A stretch of DNA of 64,000 nt from assembly GCF_009718825.1 (NCBI RefSeq), contig NZ_WNHB01000011.1, positions 1 to 64,000 on the forward strand. The letters are read 5' to 3'. The stretch's first letter is position 1, and every line of letters begins with the position of its first letter. Shown here one piece after another: positions 46,760 through 56,129 of this stretch. The DNA comes from Terrilactibacillus tamarindi (GTDB taxonomy: Bacteria; Bacillota; Bacilli; Bacillales; Sporolactobacillaceae). Position numbers and translations under genes: made by a program. The notes below the pieces were generated by a model. That model was not told the origin of the DNA. It ran no database searches and saw only the letters and a list, made by a program, of their open reading frames with translations.

Positions 46760-47920
46760 ATGTTAAAGAAATTATTTCGTCATTATGACTATTCATTAAT
46801 TGTAACAATCTGCATGTTGTTAGGTCTTGGCTTGATTATGGTTTATAGTGCAAGTATGGTTGTCGCAGTATCAAGATATGAGCTCCCAAGCGCTTATTTT
46901 TTTCAAAGACAATTGATTTGGAGTTGTTTAGGAATTTTTGCCGGTTTAGTGGGCATGATTATTCCATATAAAGTTTATATGAAATTCGTTAAACCCATCA
47001 CGGTTATCACCATATTTCTCCTGATCTTATTATTTGTGGTGGGTCATACGTCGAATAATGCTCAATCCTGGTTTACACTCGGTGGGTTTAATATTCAGCC
47101 TTCTGAATTGGCAAAACTGACCGTTATTGTTTATTTAGCTTCCGTTTTTGCAAAAAAACAAGCCTTTATATCTAATTTTAAAACATCTGTATTACCACCA
47201 TTAATTCTTATTTGTATCATTTTTATCCTTGTTGAAGCACAACCTGATTTGGGGACAGCCATGATTATTGCTGGAGTAGCTGGAACCATTATTATTTGTT
47301 CGGGGATTCGTGCTAAACACGTTATTACACTGCTTATATTGTCATTAATCGCCGTAACTTTAATGTTTACGTTTATGATTTCAAATGTGCAATCTGATCG
47401 TTTTCAGGCTGCTTATGATCCGTTTTCTATCCAACAAGGTGCAGGAAAACAATTGGTGAATTCTTATATTGCTATTGCTTCAGGAGGATTTACCGGTAAG
47501 GGATTAGGTCAGAGTATTGAAAAAGCAGGTTTTCTACCTGAGCCTCATACAGACTTCATCATTGCTATTATCGGAGAAGAATTAGGATTTATTGGGATCC
47601 TATTTGTCATTATCTGTCTAGCATATCTCGTCTTAAAGGGCATTGTTATAGCCATTCGATGTAAAGATGTTTTTGGAAGTTTACTGGCTATTGGGGTGTC
47701 ATCTTTAATTGCGATTCAAACTTTTGTTAATTTAGGGGCGGCGACAGGATTACTACCCATTACGGGTGTTACCTTACCTTTTATTAGTTATGGAGGTTCC
47801 TCCCTTGTCATGTTATTATTTACTATGGGAGTACTTATAAATATCTCAGCTTTTGTCAACATAAAACGATCACATCAAGCAAATCAGGGGGAGAAAGAGA
47901 ATGCAATTGAGACCCATTAA
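46760..47920 (+). CDS. ftsW: Septal peptidoglycan glycosyltransferase FtsW
   Basis: SEDS-family glycosyltransferase that works with a class B PBP at the division septum. 386 residues, about ten membrane segments; NAQSWFTLGGFNIQPSELAKL, EAQPDLGTAMII, GEELGFIG and GVTLPFISYGGSS are SEDS hallmarks. The ATG at 46760 is chosen because AGGTGATC sits just before it; the GTG at 46751 lies inside that site. Its end overlaps pyc by 20 bp. Confidence 0.95.
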   Translation: MLKKLFRHYDYSLIVTICMLLGLGLIMVYSASMVVAVSRYELPSAYFFQRQLIWSCLGIFAGLVGMIIPYKVYMKFVKPITVITIFLLILLFVVGHTSNNAQSWFTLGGFNIQPSELAKLTVIVYLASVFAKKQAFISNFKTSVLPPLILICIIFILVEAQPDLGTAMIIAGVAGTIIICSGIRAKHVITLLILSLIAVTLMFTFMISNVQSDRFQAAYDPFSIQQGAGKQLVNSYIAIASGGFTGKGLGQSIEKAGFLPEPHTDFIIAIIGEELGFIGILFVIICLAYLVLKGIVIAIRCKDVFGSLLAIGVSSLIAIQTFVNLGAATGLLPITGVTLPFISYGGSSLVMLLFTMGVLINISAFVNIKRSHQANQGEKENAIETH

Positions 47921-50900
47921 GAAACTAATGGTTGCGAACAGAGGTGAAATTGCGATTCGTGTATTTAGAGCCTGTAATGAATTACAGATTCGTACCGTCG
48001 CAATCTATTCGAAAGAGGATTCTGCTTCATACCACCGTTATAAAGCGGATGAAGCTTATCTTGTTGGAGAAGGAAAGAAACCGATTGATGCTTATTTAGA
48101 CATTGAAGGCATTGTAAAACTTGCAAAAGATCACGATGTCGATGCGATTCATCCTGGCTATGGTTTTTTGTCAGAAAATGCCGACTTTGCTCGGCGTTGT
48201 GAAGAGGAAAATATTATTTTTGTTGGACCAAAACATCAGCATTTGATCACTTTTGGCGATAAATCAAAAGCTAGAACAGCAGCCATAGAAGCAGGTATTC
48301 CAGTCATACCAGGAAGTGAAGGAACGGTTTCTAGTGTTGAAGAAGTACGTGCTTTTGCCGATGCACACCGATATCCAATAATCATTAAAGCAGCACTCGG
48401 CGGCGGTGGTCGTGGAATGCGTATCGTTCGCAATGAAGGTGAACTTGAAGAGGCTTATAATAGAGCCAAATCTGAAGCGAAACAAACGTTTGGTCAAGAT
48501 GATGTTTATGTTGAAAAATATATCGAAAATCCTAGACACATTGAAGTTCAAATCTTGGCCGATCAAAATGGAGACACCGTTCATTTGTTTGAAAGGGATT
48601 GTTCTGTACAACGTCGTCATCAAAAAGTCGTTGAAGTAGCTCCAAGCCGTTCTTTGGATGAAAAGGTAAGACAAGCAATCTGTGACTCAGCTGTTAAATT
48701 AATGAAAAGTGTGAACTATTTAAATGCAGGAACGGTTGAATTTCTTGTATCAAGTAACGGAGAGTTTTTCTTTATTGAAGTCAACCCACGTGTTCAAGTA
48801 GAACACACAATAACAGAAATGATTACAGGAATTGACATTGTCCAATCACAAATATTAATTGCAAAAGGATACGGATTGCATGAAAATCCAATTCTTATAC
48901 CCGAACAAAAAGACATCAATTGGTACGGTTATGCGATTCAATGCCGTGTAACAACAGAAGATCCAAGTAATAATTTCATGCCGGATACCGGAAAAATTAT
49001 GGCCTATCGTAGTGGTGGAGGTTTTGGAGTACGATTGGATGCAGGAAATGCTTTCCAAGGATCAGTTATTACACCTCACTATGATTCACTCTTAGTTAAA
49101 TTATCAACTCAAGGACTAACTTTTGAAAAAGCAGCGGCAAAAATGCTACGTAATCTCAAAGAATTTCGGATACGAGGCGTAAAAACAAATATTGCTTTCT
49201 TGGAAAATGTGGTTAAACACAAAGCATTTTTAGAAGGAAAAGTAACGACGTCATTCATTGATTCAACACCTGAATTATTTGTGTTTAGAAAAAGTCTCAA
49301 TCGTGACACAAAAATATTAGATTATATTGCTCATACAACGATAAACGGCTACCCTGGTATTGAAAAAACAAAGAAAGCCGTTTTTGAAACTCCTAAGGTT
49401 CCGATTTTAGATGGTGAACCCGTACAAGCGGGCACTAAACAAATTCTGGATACTGTTGGACCTGATGGAGTTGTCGAATGGGTCAAAAAGCAGAAGAAAG
49501 TTTTGCTAACTGATACGACATTCCGTGACGCACATCAGAGCCTACTCGCTACTCGTGTTAGAACCCATGATTTACTCAAAGTAGCAGATCAAACGGCTCA
49601 TATGCTTCCTCATCTTTTCTCAAGCGAAGTTTGGGGTGGAGCAACTTTTGATACGGCGCTTCGTTTTCTAATGGAAGATCCTTGGGAGAGACTACGAAAA
49701 TTACGCAAAAAAATGCCAAATGTTTTATTCCAAATGTTGCTTAGAGGTTCAAATGCCGTAGGCTATAAAAACTATCCGGATAATTTAATTAAAGCTTTTG
49801 TAAAACAGGCAGCTGAAAGTGGCGTAGATGTTTTCCGCGTGTTTGATAGTTTAAATTGGATAGAAGGCATGAAACTTGCCATTGAAGCCGTACGTGAAAA
49901 TAATAAGATTGCTGAAGCAACCATTTGTTATACAGGTGATATTTTAGATCCATCAAAAACCAAATATGACCTCAACTATTACAAAGAATTAGCTAAAAAT
50001 TTAGAATCCGCAGGTGCTCATATTCTTGGAATTAAAGATATGGCGGGTCTCTTAAAACCAGAATCTGCTTATGCACTGATTTCAGCTTTGAAAGAAACGA
50101 TCGATATTCCGATCCACCTTCATACACATGATACAAGTGGTAATGGTATTTTTACTTATGCGAAAGCCATTGAAGCCGGCGTTGACATTGTGGATGTTGC
50201 GATCGAAGCATTATCAGGTCTAACTTCGCAACCTAGTGCGAATGCTCTTTATTATGCTCTGCAATATAATGACAGACAGCCTAATATATCGATCGACGCA
50301 TTGGAAGAATTAAGTCATTACTGGGAAAGTGTTCGTAAATTTTATGCACCTTTTGAAAGTGGATTAAAATCCACTAATTCTGAAATTTATAAATATGAAA
50401 TGCCAGGTGGGCAATATAGTAATCTAAGACAACAAGCCCAGTCAGTTGGCCTTGGTGAAAAATTTGATCAAGTCAAAGACATGTATCGTCGTGTAAATGA
50501 TATGTTTGGGAATATTGTTAAAGTCACTCCTTCTTCTAAAGTCGTAGGTGATATGGCTCTTTACATGGTTCAAAATAATTTAACAGAAGAAGATATTTAT
50601 AATAAAGGTGAGACCCTTGATTTTCCTGACTCTGTCATCTCGTTCTTTAAAGGTGATTTAGGGCAACCGTATCAAGGTTTTCCAAAAAAATTACAAGAAA
50701 TTATCTTAAAAGGAAAACCAGCATTAACAGATCGTCCAGGTAAACATTTAGAACCAGTTAATTTTGATAAAATTAAAGATGATCTAGAAAAAGAATTTAA
50801 AGAGTCGTTTTCTAACGAAGATGTGTTATCTGCTGCTCTTTATCCAAAAGTATTCCAGGATTACTTAAATTTCAAAGAAACGTATGGAGAACTTTCAATT

Positions 50901-51341
50901 CTTGACACACCAACCTTTTTCTATGGGTTAAGGATTGGTGAAGAAATCGAAGTCTTCATTAGTAAAGGCAAAACAATTGTTGTGAAACTTGTATCAGTAA
51001 GTCAACCTCAGCCTGATGGAACTCGGATTGTCTATTTTGAGTTAAACGGCCAACCACGTGAAGTGATTGCGAAAGACTTAAGTATTGAAACTTCCGTAGT
51101 GTCGCATCCGAAAGCAGATAAAAATAATCCAAAACAATTAGGCGCTTCGATGCCTGGAACGGTATTAAAAGTACTGGTTGAAGAAGGGCAAAAAGTGAAA
51201 AAAGGCGATCATCTTCTTATTGCCGAAGCGATGAAAATGGAGACAACGGTTCAAGCACCAATGGATGGTGTGATCCAACGAATTAGTGTTAGAGAAACAG
51301 ATGTTATACAGCCAGGAGATTTACTAATTGAATTAAGTTAA
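47901..51341 (+). CDS. pyc: Pyruvate carboxylase
   Basis: Biotin enzyme making oxaloacetate from pyruvate, bicarbonate and ATP. 1146 residues in the standard order: biotin carboxylase (about 1-450, ATP-grasp GGGGRGMRIV, FIEVNPRVQVEHTITE), carboxyltransferase (about 530-800, TDTTFRDAHQSLLATRVRT), allosteric/tetramer region and C-terminal biotin carrier domain with the biotinyl Lys in EAMKMET (near 1112). AGGGGGAGA precedes the ATG inside ftsW. The enzyme is controlled by acetyl-CoA and, through DarB, by c-di-AMP in B. subtilis; a DarB homologue is encoded at 23.5 kb. Confidence 0.97.
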   Translation: MQLRPIKKLMVANRGEIAIRVFRACNELQIRTVAIYSKEDSASYHRYKADEAYLVGEGKKPIDAYLDIEGIVKLAKDHDVDAIHPGYGFLSENADFARRCEEENIIFVGPKHQHLITFGDKSKARTAAIEAGIPVIPGSEGTVSSVEEVRAFADAHRYPIIIKAALGGGGRGMRIVRNEGELEEAYNRAKSEAKQTFGQDDVYVEKYIENPRHIEVQILADQNGDTVHLFERDCSVQRRHQKVVEVAPSRSLDEKVRQAICDSAVKLMKSVNYLNAGTVEFLVSSNGEFFFIEVNPRVQVEHTITEMITGIDIVQSQILIAKGYGLHENPILIPEQKDINWYGYAIQCRVTTEDPSNNFMPDTGKIMAYRSGGGFGVRLDAGNAFQGSVITPHYDSLLVKLSTQGLTFEKAAAKMLRNLKEFRIRGVKTNIAFLENVVKHKAFLEGKVTTSFIDSTPELFVFRKSLNRDTKILDYIAHTTINGYPGIEKTKKAVFETPKVPILDGEPVQAGTKQILDTVGPDGVVEWVKKQKKVLLTDTTFRDAHQSLLATRVRTHDLLKVADQTAHMLPHLFSSEVWGGATFDTALRFLMEDPWERLRKLRKKMPNVLFQMLLRGSNAVGYKNYPDNLIKAFVKQAAESGVDVFRVFDSLNWIEGMKLAIEAVRENNKIAEATICYTGDILDPSKTKYDLNYYKELAKNLESAGAHILGIKDMAGLLKPESAYALISALKETIDIPIHLHTHDTSGNGIFTYAKAIEAGVDIVDVAIEALSGLTSQPSANALYYALQYNDRQPNISIDALEELSHYWESVRKFYAPFESGLKSTNSEIYKYEMPGGQYSNLRQQAQSVGLGEKFDQVKDMYRRVNDMFGNIVKVTPSSKVVGDMALYMVQNNLTEEDIYNKGETLDFPDSVISFFKGDLGQPYQGFPKKLQEIILKGKPALTDRPGKHLEPVNFDKIKDDLEKEFKESFSNEDVLSAALYPKVFQDYLNFKETYGELSILDTPTFFYGLRIGEEIEVFISKGKTIVVKLVSVSQPQPDGTRIVYFELNGQPREVIAKDLSIETSVVSHPKADKNNPKQLGASMPGTVLKVLVEEGQKVKKGDHLLIAEAMKMETTVQAPMDGVIQRISVRETDVIQPGDLLIELS

Positions 51342-51347
51342 TCAAAT

Positions 51348-51387
51348 AACAAAAACCTTCATCACAATTGATGAAGGTTTTTGTTTA
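51348..51387 (+). terminator. pyc terminator
   Basis: AACAAAAACCTTCATCA pairs with TGATGAAGGTTTTTGTT; its right edge overlaps the first bases of family B copy B8. Confidence 0.9.
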
Positions 51388-51541
51388 TCCCGCCTTAATT
51401 GCAAATAAAGAACCCCACCTTAAGATTGTGAGTATTCATAGAAGATAGGTGGGGGATCAACTGCCCGTAAAGGTCGATTGGTTCAAGCTAACCATTGGTG
51501 GGGGATGAAGAAAATCCCCACTGATGGAGGTTTCACTTTAT
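51384..51541 (+). repeat. Family B repeat, copy B8
   Basis: Full-length 158-bp forward copy with TTTAT at both ends (51384-51388, 51537-51541). Same sub-type as B4 (internal AGTATTCATAGAAGAT). It lies between the convergent terminators of pyc and ctaA. Confidence 0.95.
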
Positions 51542-51564
51542 AAATAAAGATAAATGCAGCTGCA

Positions 51565-51604
51565 AGAAAAACGACACTCCAATAGACGAAAATTGGAGTG
51601 TCGT
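51565..51604 (-). terminator. ctaA terminator
   Basis: ACGACACTCCAAT pairs with ATTGGAGTGTCGT (13 bp); the minus-strand continuation is TTTTTCTTGC. Confidence 0.9.
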
Positions 51605-51610
51605 TTGATG

Positions 51611-52510
51611 TTATTTTGTATGTTTTCGTAATGTTACCATCGTAAGTCCAACGAGTATTCCAAAGAAGCATGTGACAAAAAATGCATGCAGTAATAAAAA
51701 TACGAGCATCATGTTGGTTTGTATGATGAAAATACCAGAGAGTGCTTGTAAGAATACAAAAATAATGGCAATGAGCAACCCAATGGATAGTAAAGGAATG
51801 TCTTTATGTTTTTTTAGTAAATAGATAAGAGTCCCTATTAACCAAATGACAAGAATCAGAGCGAGAACTCTGTGTAGATATTGAATGCCCGCCCTGGATA
51901 CGATGGGTGGTATCCATTCTCCGTTGCACCTCGGAAAATCTGTACAGCCCAAACTGGAATCGGTGTGTCTTACAAAGGCTCCAGAATAGACCAATATATA
52001 GGTATATATGCCAAGGAGAACAAAGTTCCATTTAACGCCTTTTGATAGATCAAAAGATATGCGTCCCGTTTTCCAATAGGTTTTCTCAAAGACAACGATC
52101 GTAATCAGTAAAACACTCGCAAAGGAAAGAAGCGAAATACCGAAATGAAGGGCTAATACATAGGATGATTGACTCCAAATAACGGCCGCCGCCCCAAGCA
52201 ATGCTTGGAGAACAAGAAAAAAGACAGATGAGACAGCTAATATACGTGTTTCTTTTGATCGCCATTTAAACCAAACCCAAACAGCTTGAATAACGACAGC
52301 AATTCCTGTTATCCCAGTAACATATCGATGACTTACCTCTATTATCGTATGTTTTTGGGCCTCGGTTGGGATCATTTCCCCATTGCAAAGCGGCCAAGAG
52401 GATCCACAACCTGCCTGAGATCCAGTATTCGTCACTAATGCTCCCATTAGTACTACGATTAAAATCATGATAGTGGCAAATACACTTAAATAACGCCAAA
52501 TACGATTCAT
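51611..52510 (-). CDS. ctaA: Heme A synthase
   Basis: Membrane enzyme that oxidises the heme O methyl group to give heme A for aa3/caa3 oxidases. 299 residues, eight membrane segments in two homologous four-helix halves. The heme-ligand His residues lie in EVSHRYVTG, LHFGISLLS and LHRVLALILV. The extracytoplasmic cysteine pairs GCGSSWPLCNG and GCTDFPRCNG are both present. The ATG at 52510 (MNRIWRYLSVF) follows AAAGGACG by 6 nt; the longer in-frame start at 52555 is not supported. Divergent from ctaB. Confidence 0.95.
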   Translation of the reverse strand: MNRIWRYLSVFATIMILIVVLMGALVTNTGSQAGCGSSWPLCNGEMIPTEAQKHTIIEVSHRYVTGITGIAVVIQAVWVWFKWRSKETRILAVSSVFFLVLQALLGAAAVIWSQSSYVLALHFGISLLSFASVLLITIVVFEKTYWKTGRISFDLSKGVKWNFVLLGIYTYILVYSGAFVRHTDSSLGCTDFPRCNGEWIPPIVSRAGIQYLHRVLALILVIWLIGTLIYLLKKHKDIPLLSIGLLIAIIFVFLQALSGIFIIQTNMMLVFLLLHAFFVTCFFGILVGLTMVTLRKHTK

Positions 52511-52990
52511 ATGTAACGTCCTTTCTATAAGTAGTTGCATCGTTTTGGTATTCAATTGTGACTAATTGGTTGTACATCTCTATTTTACAGATGAAAGCTC
52601 ATAAAGTCATGGTACCATTATAAGACTTTTTCTAGTAAACAACGAAAACAGAACAAATTCAATTAATTAACGTGAAACATTATACAAATTTATAAGGATT
52701 CGTTATAATATATTAGTGCGCCCATATATAGTAATCTTTTAATCATAACATATTAATAATAAAGAAATTCGATAGAATATGCAAAAAGAAAGACATTTTT
52801 TTATCTATTTTGTGAACAAAGTAAGAACATAAAATGTGGTTCGATAAATCGTGCTAGTCGTTTTTTATGTGAGCTAAGAAAATTTCATGCATCTAAAAAA
52901 ATGAAAGATGTATGATAGATGGATCCTGAGAGAATACTCATAGTTTATAAGAATAGATCCTCTGCGGGAAGATAAAATGGAAAAGGCGGT
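52511..52990. other. Divergent promoter interval ctaA/ctaB
   Basis: 480 very AT-rich bases with no coding frame. Several weak -10 candidates occur on both strands, and none stands out. In B. subtilis ResD acts here; no clear ResD site could be recognised by eye. Confidence 0.35.
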
Positions 52991-53929
52991 ATGAAAATGG
53001 TAAAAGCAATTTCCTCCATTCAAGACACGGAAAAATTGGTTCAAGAGGAAGGAAAACCGACACTCAAAGATTTTATAACGACATTTAAAATGGGCATCGT
53101 CAATTCGAATCTTATCACAACCTTCGCGGGATTATGGCTAGGATTACAATACACGAATGAAGGTTTCTTTGATCGATTGGATTCGATTATTTTTGTTTTA
53201 CTTGGAACAGCCTTTATTATAGCAGGCGGCTGCGCTCTAAATAATTATATAGACCGAGATATTGATTTATTAATGGAAAGGACGAAAGAAAGACCATCCG
53301 CAACGGGGCAGATACCTGGCAAACAAGTATTATGGGTTGGGTTACTATTATCACTCATCGGTGTTATTTGGTTGACATTATCTTCTTACACGGCCGCTTT
53401 TTTTGGACTAATAGGCTTATTTGTTTATGTTGTCATTTATACTTGGTGGTTAAAAAGAACGCATTCGATGAACACCATTGTAGGTTCAATATCAGGGGCC
53501 ATGCCGCCACTGATTGGCTGGGCAGCAATTGACCCTTCTTTAGGAACCATGACGCCGTGGCTCATGTTTCTCATTATGTTTTTATGGCAACCACCTCATT
53601 TTTTAGCTCTTGCTATGAAACGAACTGAAGAATATCGGGTAGCAGGTATTCCTATGTTACCTGTTGTTGCAGGTTTCGAAATGACAAAACGACAAATCAT
53701 TATCTATGTTTCTGTATTACTTCCTGTATCACTGGTCTTGTATCCACTTGGTGTACTTTATACTGTTTGTGCCGTTTTATTAGGTGTGGGGTGGTTAGTT
53801 TTGGGCATTACAGGTTTATATAAAAAGGATGAAAAAACAACGTTGAAATGGGCAAAAGCGATGTTTGTTTTTTCCCTTAATTATATGGTCGTTCTTTTTG
53901 TTGCTATGATTGTCTCAGTACTCATATAA
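52991..53929 (+). CDS. ctaB: Heme O synthase (protoheme IX farnesyltransferase)
   Basis: UbiA-type prenyltransferase that adds farnesyl to heme B. 312 residues, nine membrane segments; the aspartate-rich motif [19 protein letters not shown] (about 84-102) and the second [17 protein letters not shown] are present. The start may be ATG 52991 or, with better spacing to AAAGGCGG, ATG 52997. Its TAA (53927-53929) falls inside the terminal ATAAA of family B copy B9. The ctaCDEFG oxidase genes normally downstream are absent. Confidence 0.95.
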   Translation: MKMVKAISSIQDTEKLVQEEGKPTLKDFITTFKMGIVNSNLITTFAGLWLGLQYTNEGFFDRLDSIIFVLLGTAFIIAGGCALNNYIDRDIDLLMERTKERPSATGQIPGKQVLWVGLLLSLIGVIWLTLSSYTAAFFGLIGLFVYVVIYTWWLKRTHSMNTIVGSISGAMPPLIGWAAIDPSLGTMTPWLMFLIMFLWQPPHFLALAMKRTEEYRVAGIPMLPVVAGFEMTKRQIIIYVSVLLPVSLVLYPLGVLYTVCAVLLGVGWLVLGITGLYKKDEKTTLKWAKAMFVFSLNYMVVLFVAMIVSVLI

Positions 53930-54088
53930 AGTGAGACGTGTATCAGTGGGTTTTCTTCATTCCCCTCTGATTGTAAACCTGAACCAATCAGATTCATGCG
54001 AGAGTTACCCCCACCTAAGAATGTTCGTTTACACTCGGTACCTTGAGACGGGGGATCAAGACTCACCGTTAATGAGGGGTAAGATAAT
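53926..54088 (-). repeat. Family B repeat, copy B9
   Basis: Reverse copy starting ATAAAGTGAGACG within the ctaB stop codon. Internal AACGAACATTCTTAGGTGGGGG sub-type. Stems are partly decayed (ATCAGTGGG...CCCCTCTGAT). Confidence 0.88.
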
Positions 54089-54233
54089 ACACTTTATGAA
54101 AAAGTCATCGAATATGATGGCTTTTTTATATGTGCGAATAGGTTATTAGTAAGTCATTCAGGCTAAATAATCATATAAATGGTTAGACTGATAGCTAGAC
54201 TTTGACAGGCATAAAGGAGGTCTAGCATATCTA

Positions 54234-54785
54234 ATGAACGTTAAGTCTTTCGTTTATCATTTTTGTCTAATAAGTTTAGCTTTCATGATCCTAATAATCA
54301 GTTACTTTATCACTAATCATTCTTTGAATAAAAGTCAATCGTCAGTGGCAGCAATTGGTAAATCAAAAAATGAGAAACAATTACAATCAATGGAAGTTAG
54401 TCATCTTTCTCCTTTAAAATACGAGGAAAGAAAAATGTTTCTAAAAATAAACAAGGAAAGAAAATTGAAGCATATTCCACGTCTTCAAATGGATTTCGAC
54501 CTATCTAGATTAGCCAGATTAAGAGCCGAACAAATTAAGCTAGGAAAAACAATACAACCGATTCAATCAGAGTGGATTATCACACACACGCATCACAATC
54601 GTGTTTTTGAATTGATAAAAAAGGAAAGTTTGTCTGAAACAACTAATAGACTATATCATAATTGGGTTTCAAAAAAAGCGGGTTATTTTTTAAACCATGA
54701 TGTTAATGGAACTGTAGGGATTGGTTATGCCGCAAACATAAAAACAAATCAAACCATATGGGTCATTGTCATGGTAGAAAAATAG
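54234..54785 (+). CDS. Diverged CAP/SCP-like membrane-anchored protein
   Basis: 183 residues: one N-terminal membrane anchor (about 10-28), then a region like a shrunken CAP domain. FLKINKERKLKHIPRLQMDFDLSRLARLRAEQ matches the first CAP helix, and W-VSKKAGYFLNHDVNGTVGIGYA the core after the second His. The usual SHDSxxxxxR and GENIA stretches are missing, so a normal CAP cavity is unlikely. AAAGGAGG lies 12 nt upstream of the ATG. It directly precedes ylbC, a full CAP protein, and may be a decayed duplicate. Confidence 0.6.
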   Translation: MNVKSFVYHFCLISLAFMILIISYFITNHSLNKSQSSVAAIGKSKNEKQLQSMEVSHLSPLKYEERKMFLKINKERKLKHIPRLQMDFDLSRLARLRAEQIKLGKTIQPIQSEWIITHTHHNRVFELIKKESLSETTNRLYHNWVSKKAGYFLNHDVNGTVGIGYAANIKTNQTIWVIVMVEK

Positions 54786-54866
54786 TTATGAGCGATATGT
54801 AAGGCATGACCTAAATTTTTCATTTAGTCTCAAGGGATATTCATTTTATATAGAGAAGAACGTTGG

Positions 54867-54872
54867 TATAAT
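54867..54872 (+). promoter_or_regulatory. -10 element before ylbC
   Basis: TATAAT at 54867-54872, predicted start of transcription near 54879, only a few bases before the ribosome-binding site AAAGGGAG. The -35 is poor. Confidence 0.45.
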
Positions 54873-54887
54873 GAATGATGAAAGGGA

Positions 54888-55949
54888 GTGTGTGTTCTGC
54901 GTAAAACAAGCTTTATGATATTTTTTATTGCGATTATTGTCTTTGTACTGACTTTTGCTTTTACATTAATAGGACCACCAACGAATCAAAAAGCAGATAA
55001 TAATCATTCCGTAGAGATTACAACACCAACTCAATCAACATTCAAGGTTCCTAATAACGGAATATTTTCATATATGGGAAAGTCAAAAAAAGAAATAATC
55101 GAGAAATTTGGAGAACCAGAACGTATAGATCCGACAAATGAGGGATATCAATGGTTTATATATGGACGAGGATCTGAGAAATATATTCAAATAGGGATCG
55201 ATAATAAATCGGAACGTGTGACATCGATTTACGCTTTAGGAAAACAATTAAAAACAGATCCTTTTATTATAGAAAAGAAGTCGAGAGATATTTATAAAAA
55301 GGTCCCGCTATCTGATACCGTTTCGCTTAACTATAAAGGTACAAAAATTGATTTTGAGTTTAATGAAGATGACCTTATGGTTCGACCTTTAATTAAATTC
55401 GGGAAATATTGGGTTCAATTAAATTTTGATCATATGACAGATCGATTAGTTGGTGTACGATATATGACGGATGAAGTTTTAGTTCGACAAAGACCTTATT
55501 CACTAACTTATATTGGTGGTAGTTTACCAGATCCATTGAAATTATCAGACGATGAATGGGATGCAGTGAACCAATCTGAAGCCATTGAGATATTTGATAT
55601 CTCGAACATCTTGCGAACAAGATATAGCGTTAAACCACTAGATTGGAATAAATCGGCTTCAGATGCAGCATATAAACATAGCCAAGAAATGAAAGAAAAA
55701 AACTATTTCTCCCATGATTCAAAATGGTCCGGCGATTTGGCAAAAAGGTTACAAAAAGAGAAAGTTCAATTTCAACTAGCTGGGGAGAATATTGCCGCAA
55801 AATACCCAGACGGGGTAGCAGTTGTCATTGGATGGCTAAACAGTGAAGATCATCGAAAAAATTTATTGAATGAGGAGTTTACTGAATTAGGAGTCGGTGT
55901 ATATAAAGACAACTATACACAAGATTTTGTAACGCCATTTTCTAACTAA
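54888..55949 (+). CDS. ylbC: CAP-domain protein YlbC
   Basis: 353 residues: N-terminal membrane anchor/signal (about 10-27), a CAP-associated N-terminal region (about 55-200; GKSKKEIIEKFGEPERIDPT) and a C-terminal CAP/SCP domain (about 230-350; HSQEMKEKNYFSHDS, GENIAAKYP, HRKNLLNEEFTELGVGVY). Function unknown; homologues are tied to sporulation or the cell surface. The start is unclear: GTG 54888 touches the ribosome-binding site, CTG 54897 has ideal spacing, and ATG 54915 would shorten the anchor. Confidence 0.85.
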   Translation: MCVLRKTSFMIFFIAIIVFVLTFAFTLIGPPTNQKADNNHSVEITTPTQSTFKVPNNGIFSYMGKSKKEIIEKFGEPERIDPTNEGYQWFIYGRGSEKYIQIGIDNKSERVTSIYALGKQLKTDPFIIEKKSRDIYKKVPLSDTVSLNYKGTKIDFEFNEDDLMVRPLIKFGKYWVQLNFDHMTDRLVGVRYMTDEVLVRQRPYSLTYIGGSLPDPLKLSDDEWDAVNQSEAIEIFDISNILRTRYSVKPLDWNKSASDAAYKHSQEMKEKNYFSHDSKWSGDLAKRLQKEKVQFQLAGENIAAKYPDGVAVVIGWLNSEDHRKNLLNEEFTELGVGVYKDNYTQDFVTPFSN

Positions 55950-55960
55950 CATTTAACGAT

Positions 55961-55996
55961 AAAGGCTCCAATAAATTGGTGCCTTTTTAATTTTGT
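55961..55996 (+). terminator. ylbC terminator
   Basis: AAAGGCTCCAAT pairs with ATTGGTGCCTTT, then TTAATTTT. Confidence 0.85.
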
Positions 55997-56129
55997 TAAC
56001 AAAAGTAGACAGAATAATAAATAAAAATGAAATGAATATACAAAATTTTATTAAATTAGGGGAACCATTTTGATTATCAATATTATGATAATAATAGAAG
56101 TTAGTAAAGGTCAGGAAGGGGTGTAACGG

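Noticed and set aside
48264-48674. Open frame antisense to pyc (136 codons)
   Set aside because: Inside a highly conserved biotin carboxylase region; a by-chance reverse frame.
53910-54149. Open frames running through family B copy B9
   Set aside because: They arise from the repeat sequence itself; no ribosome-binding site or family match.
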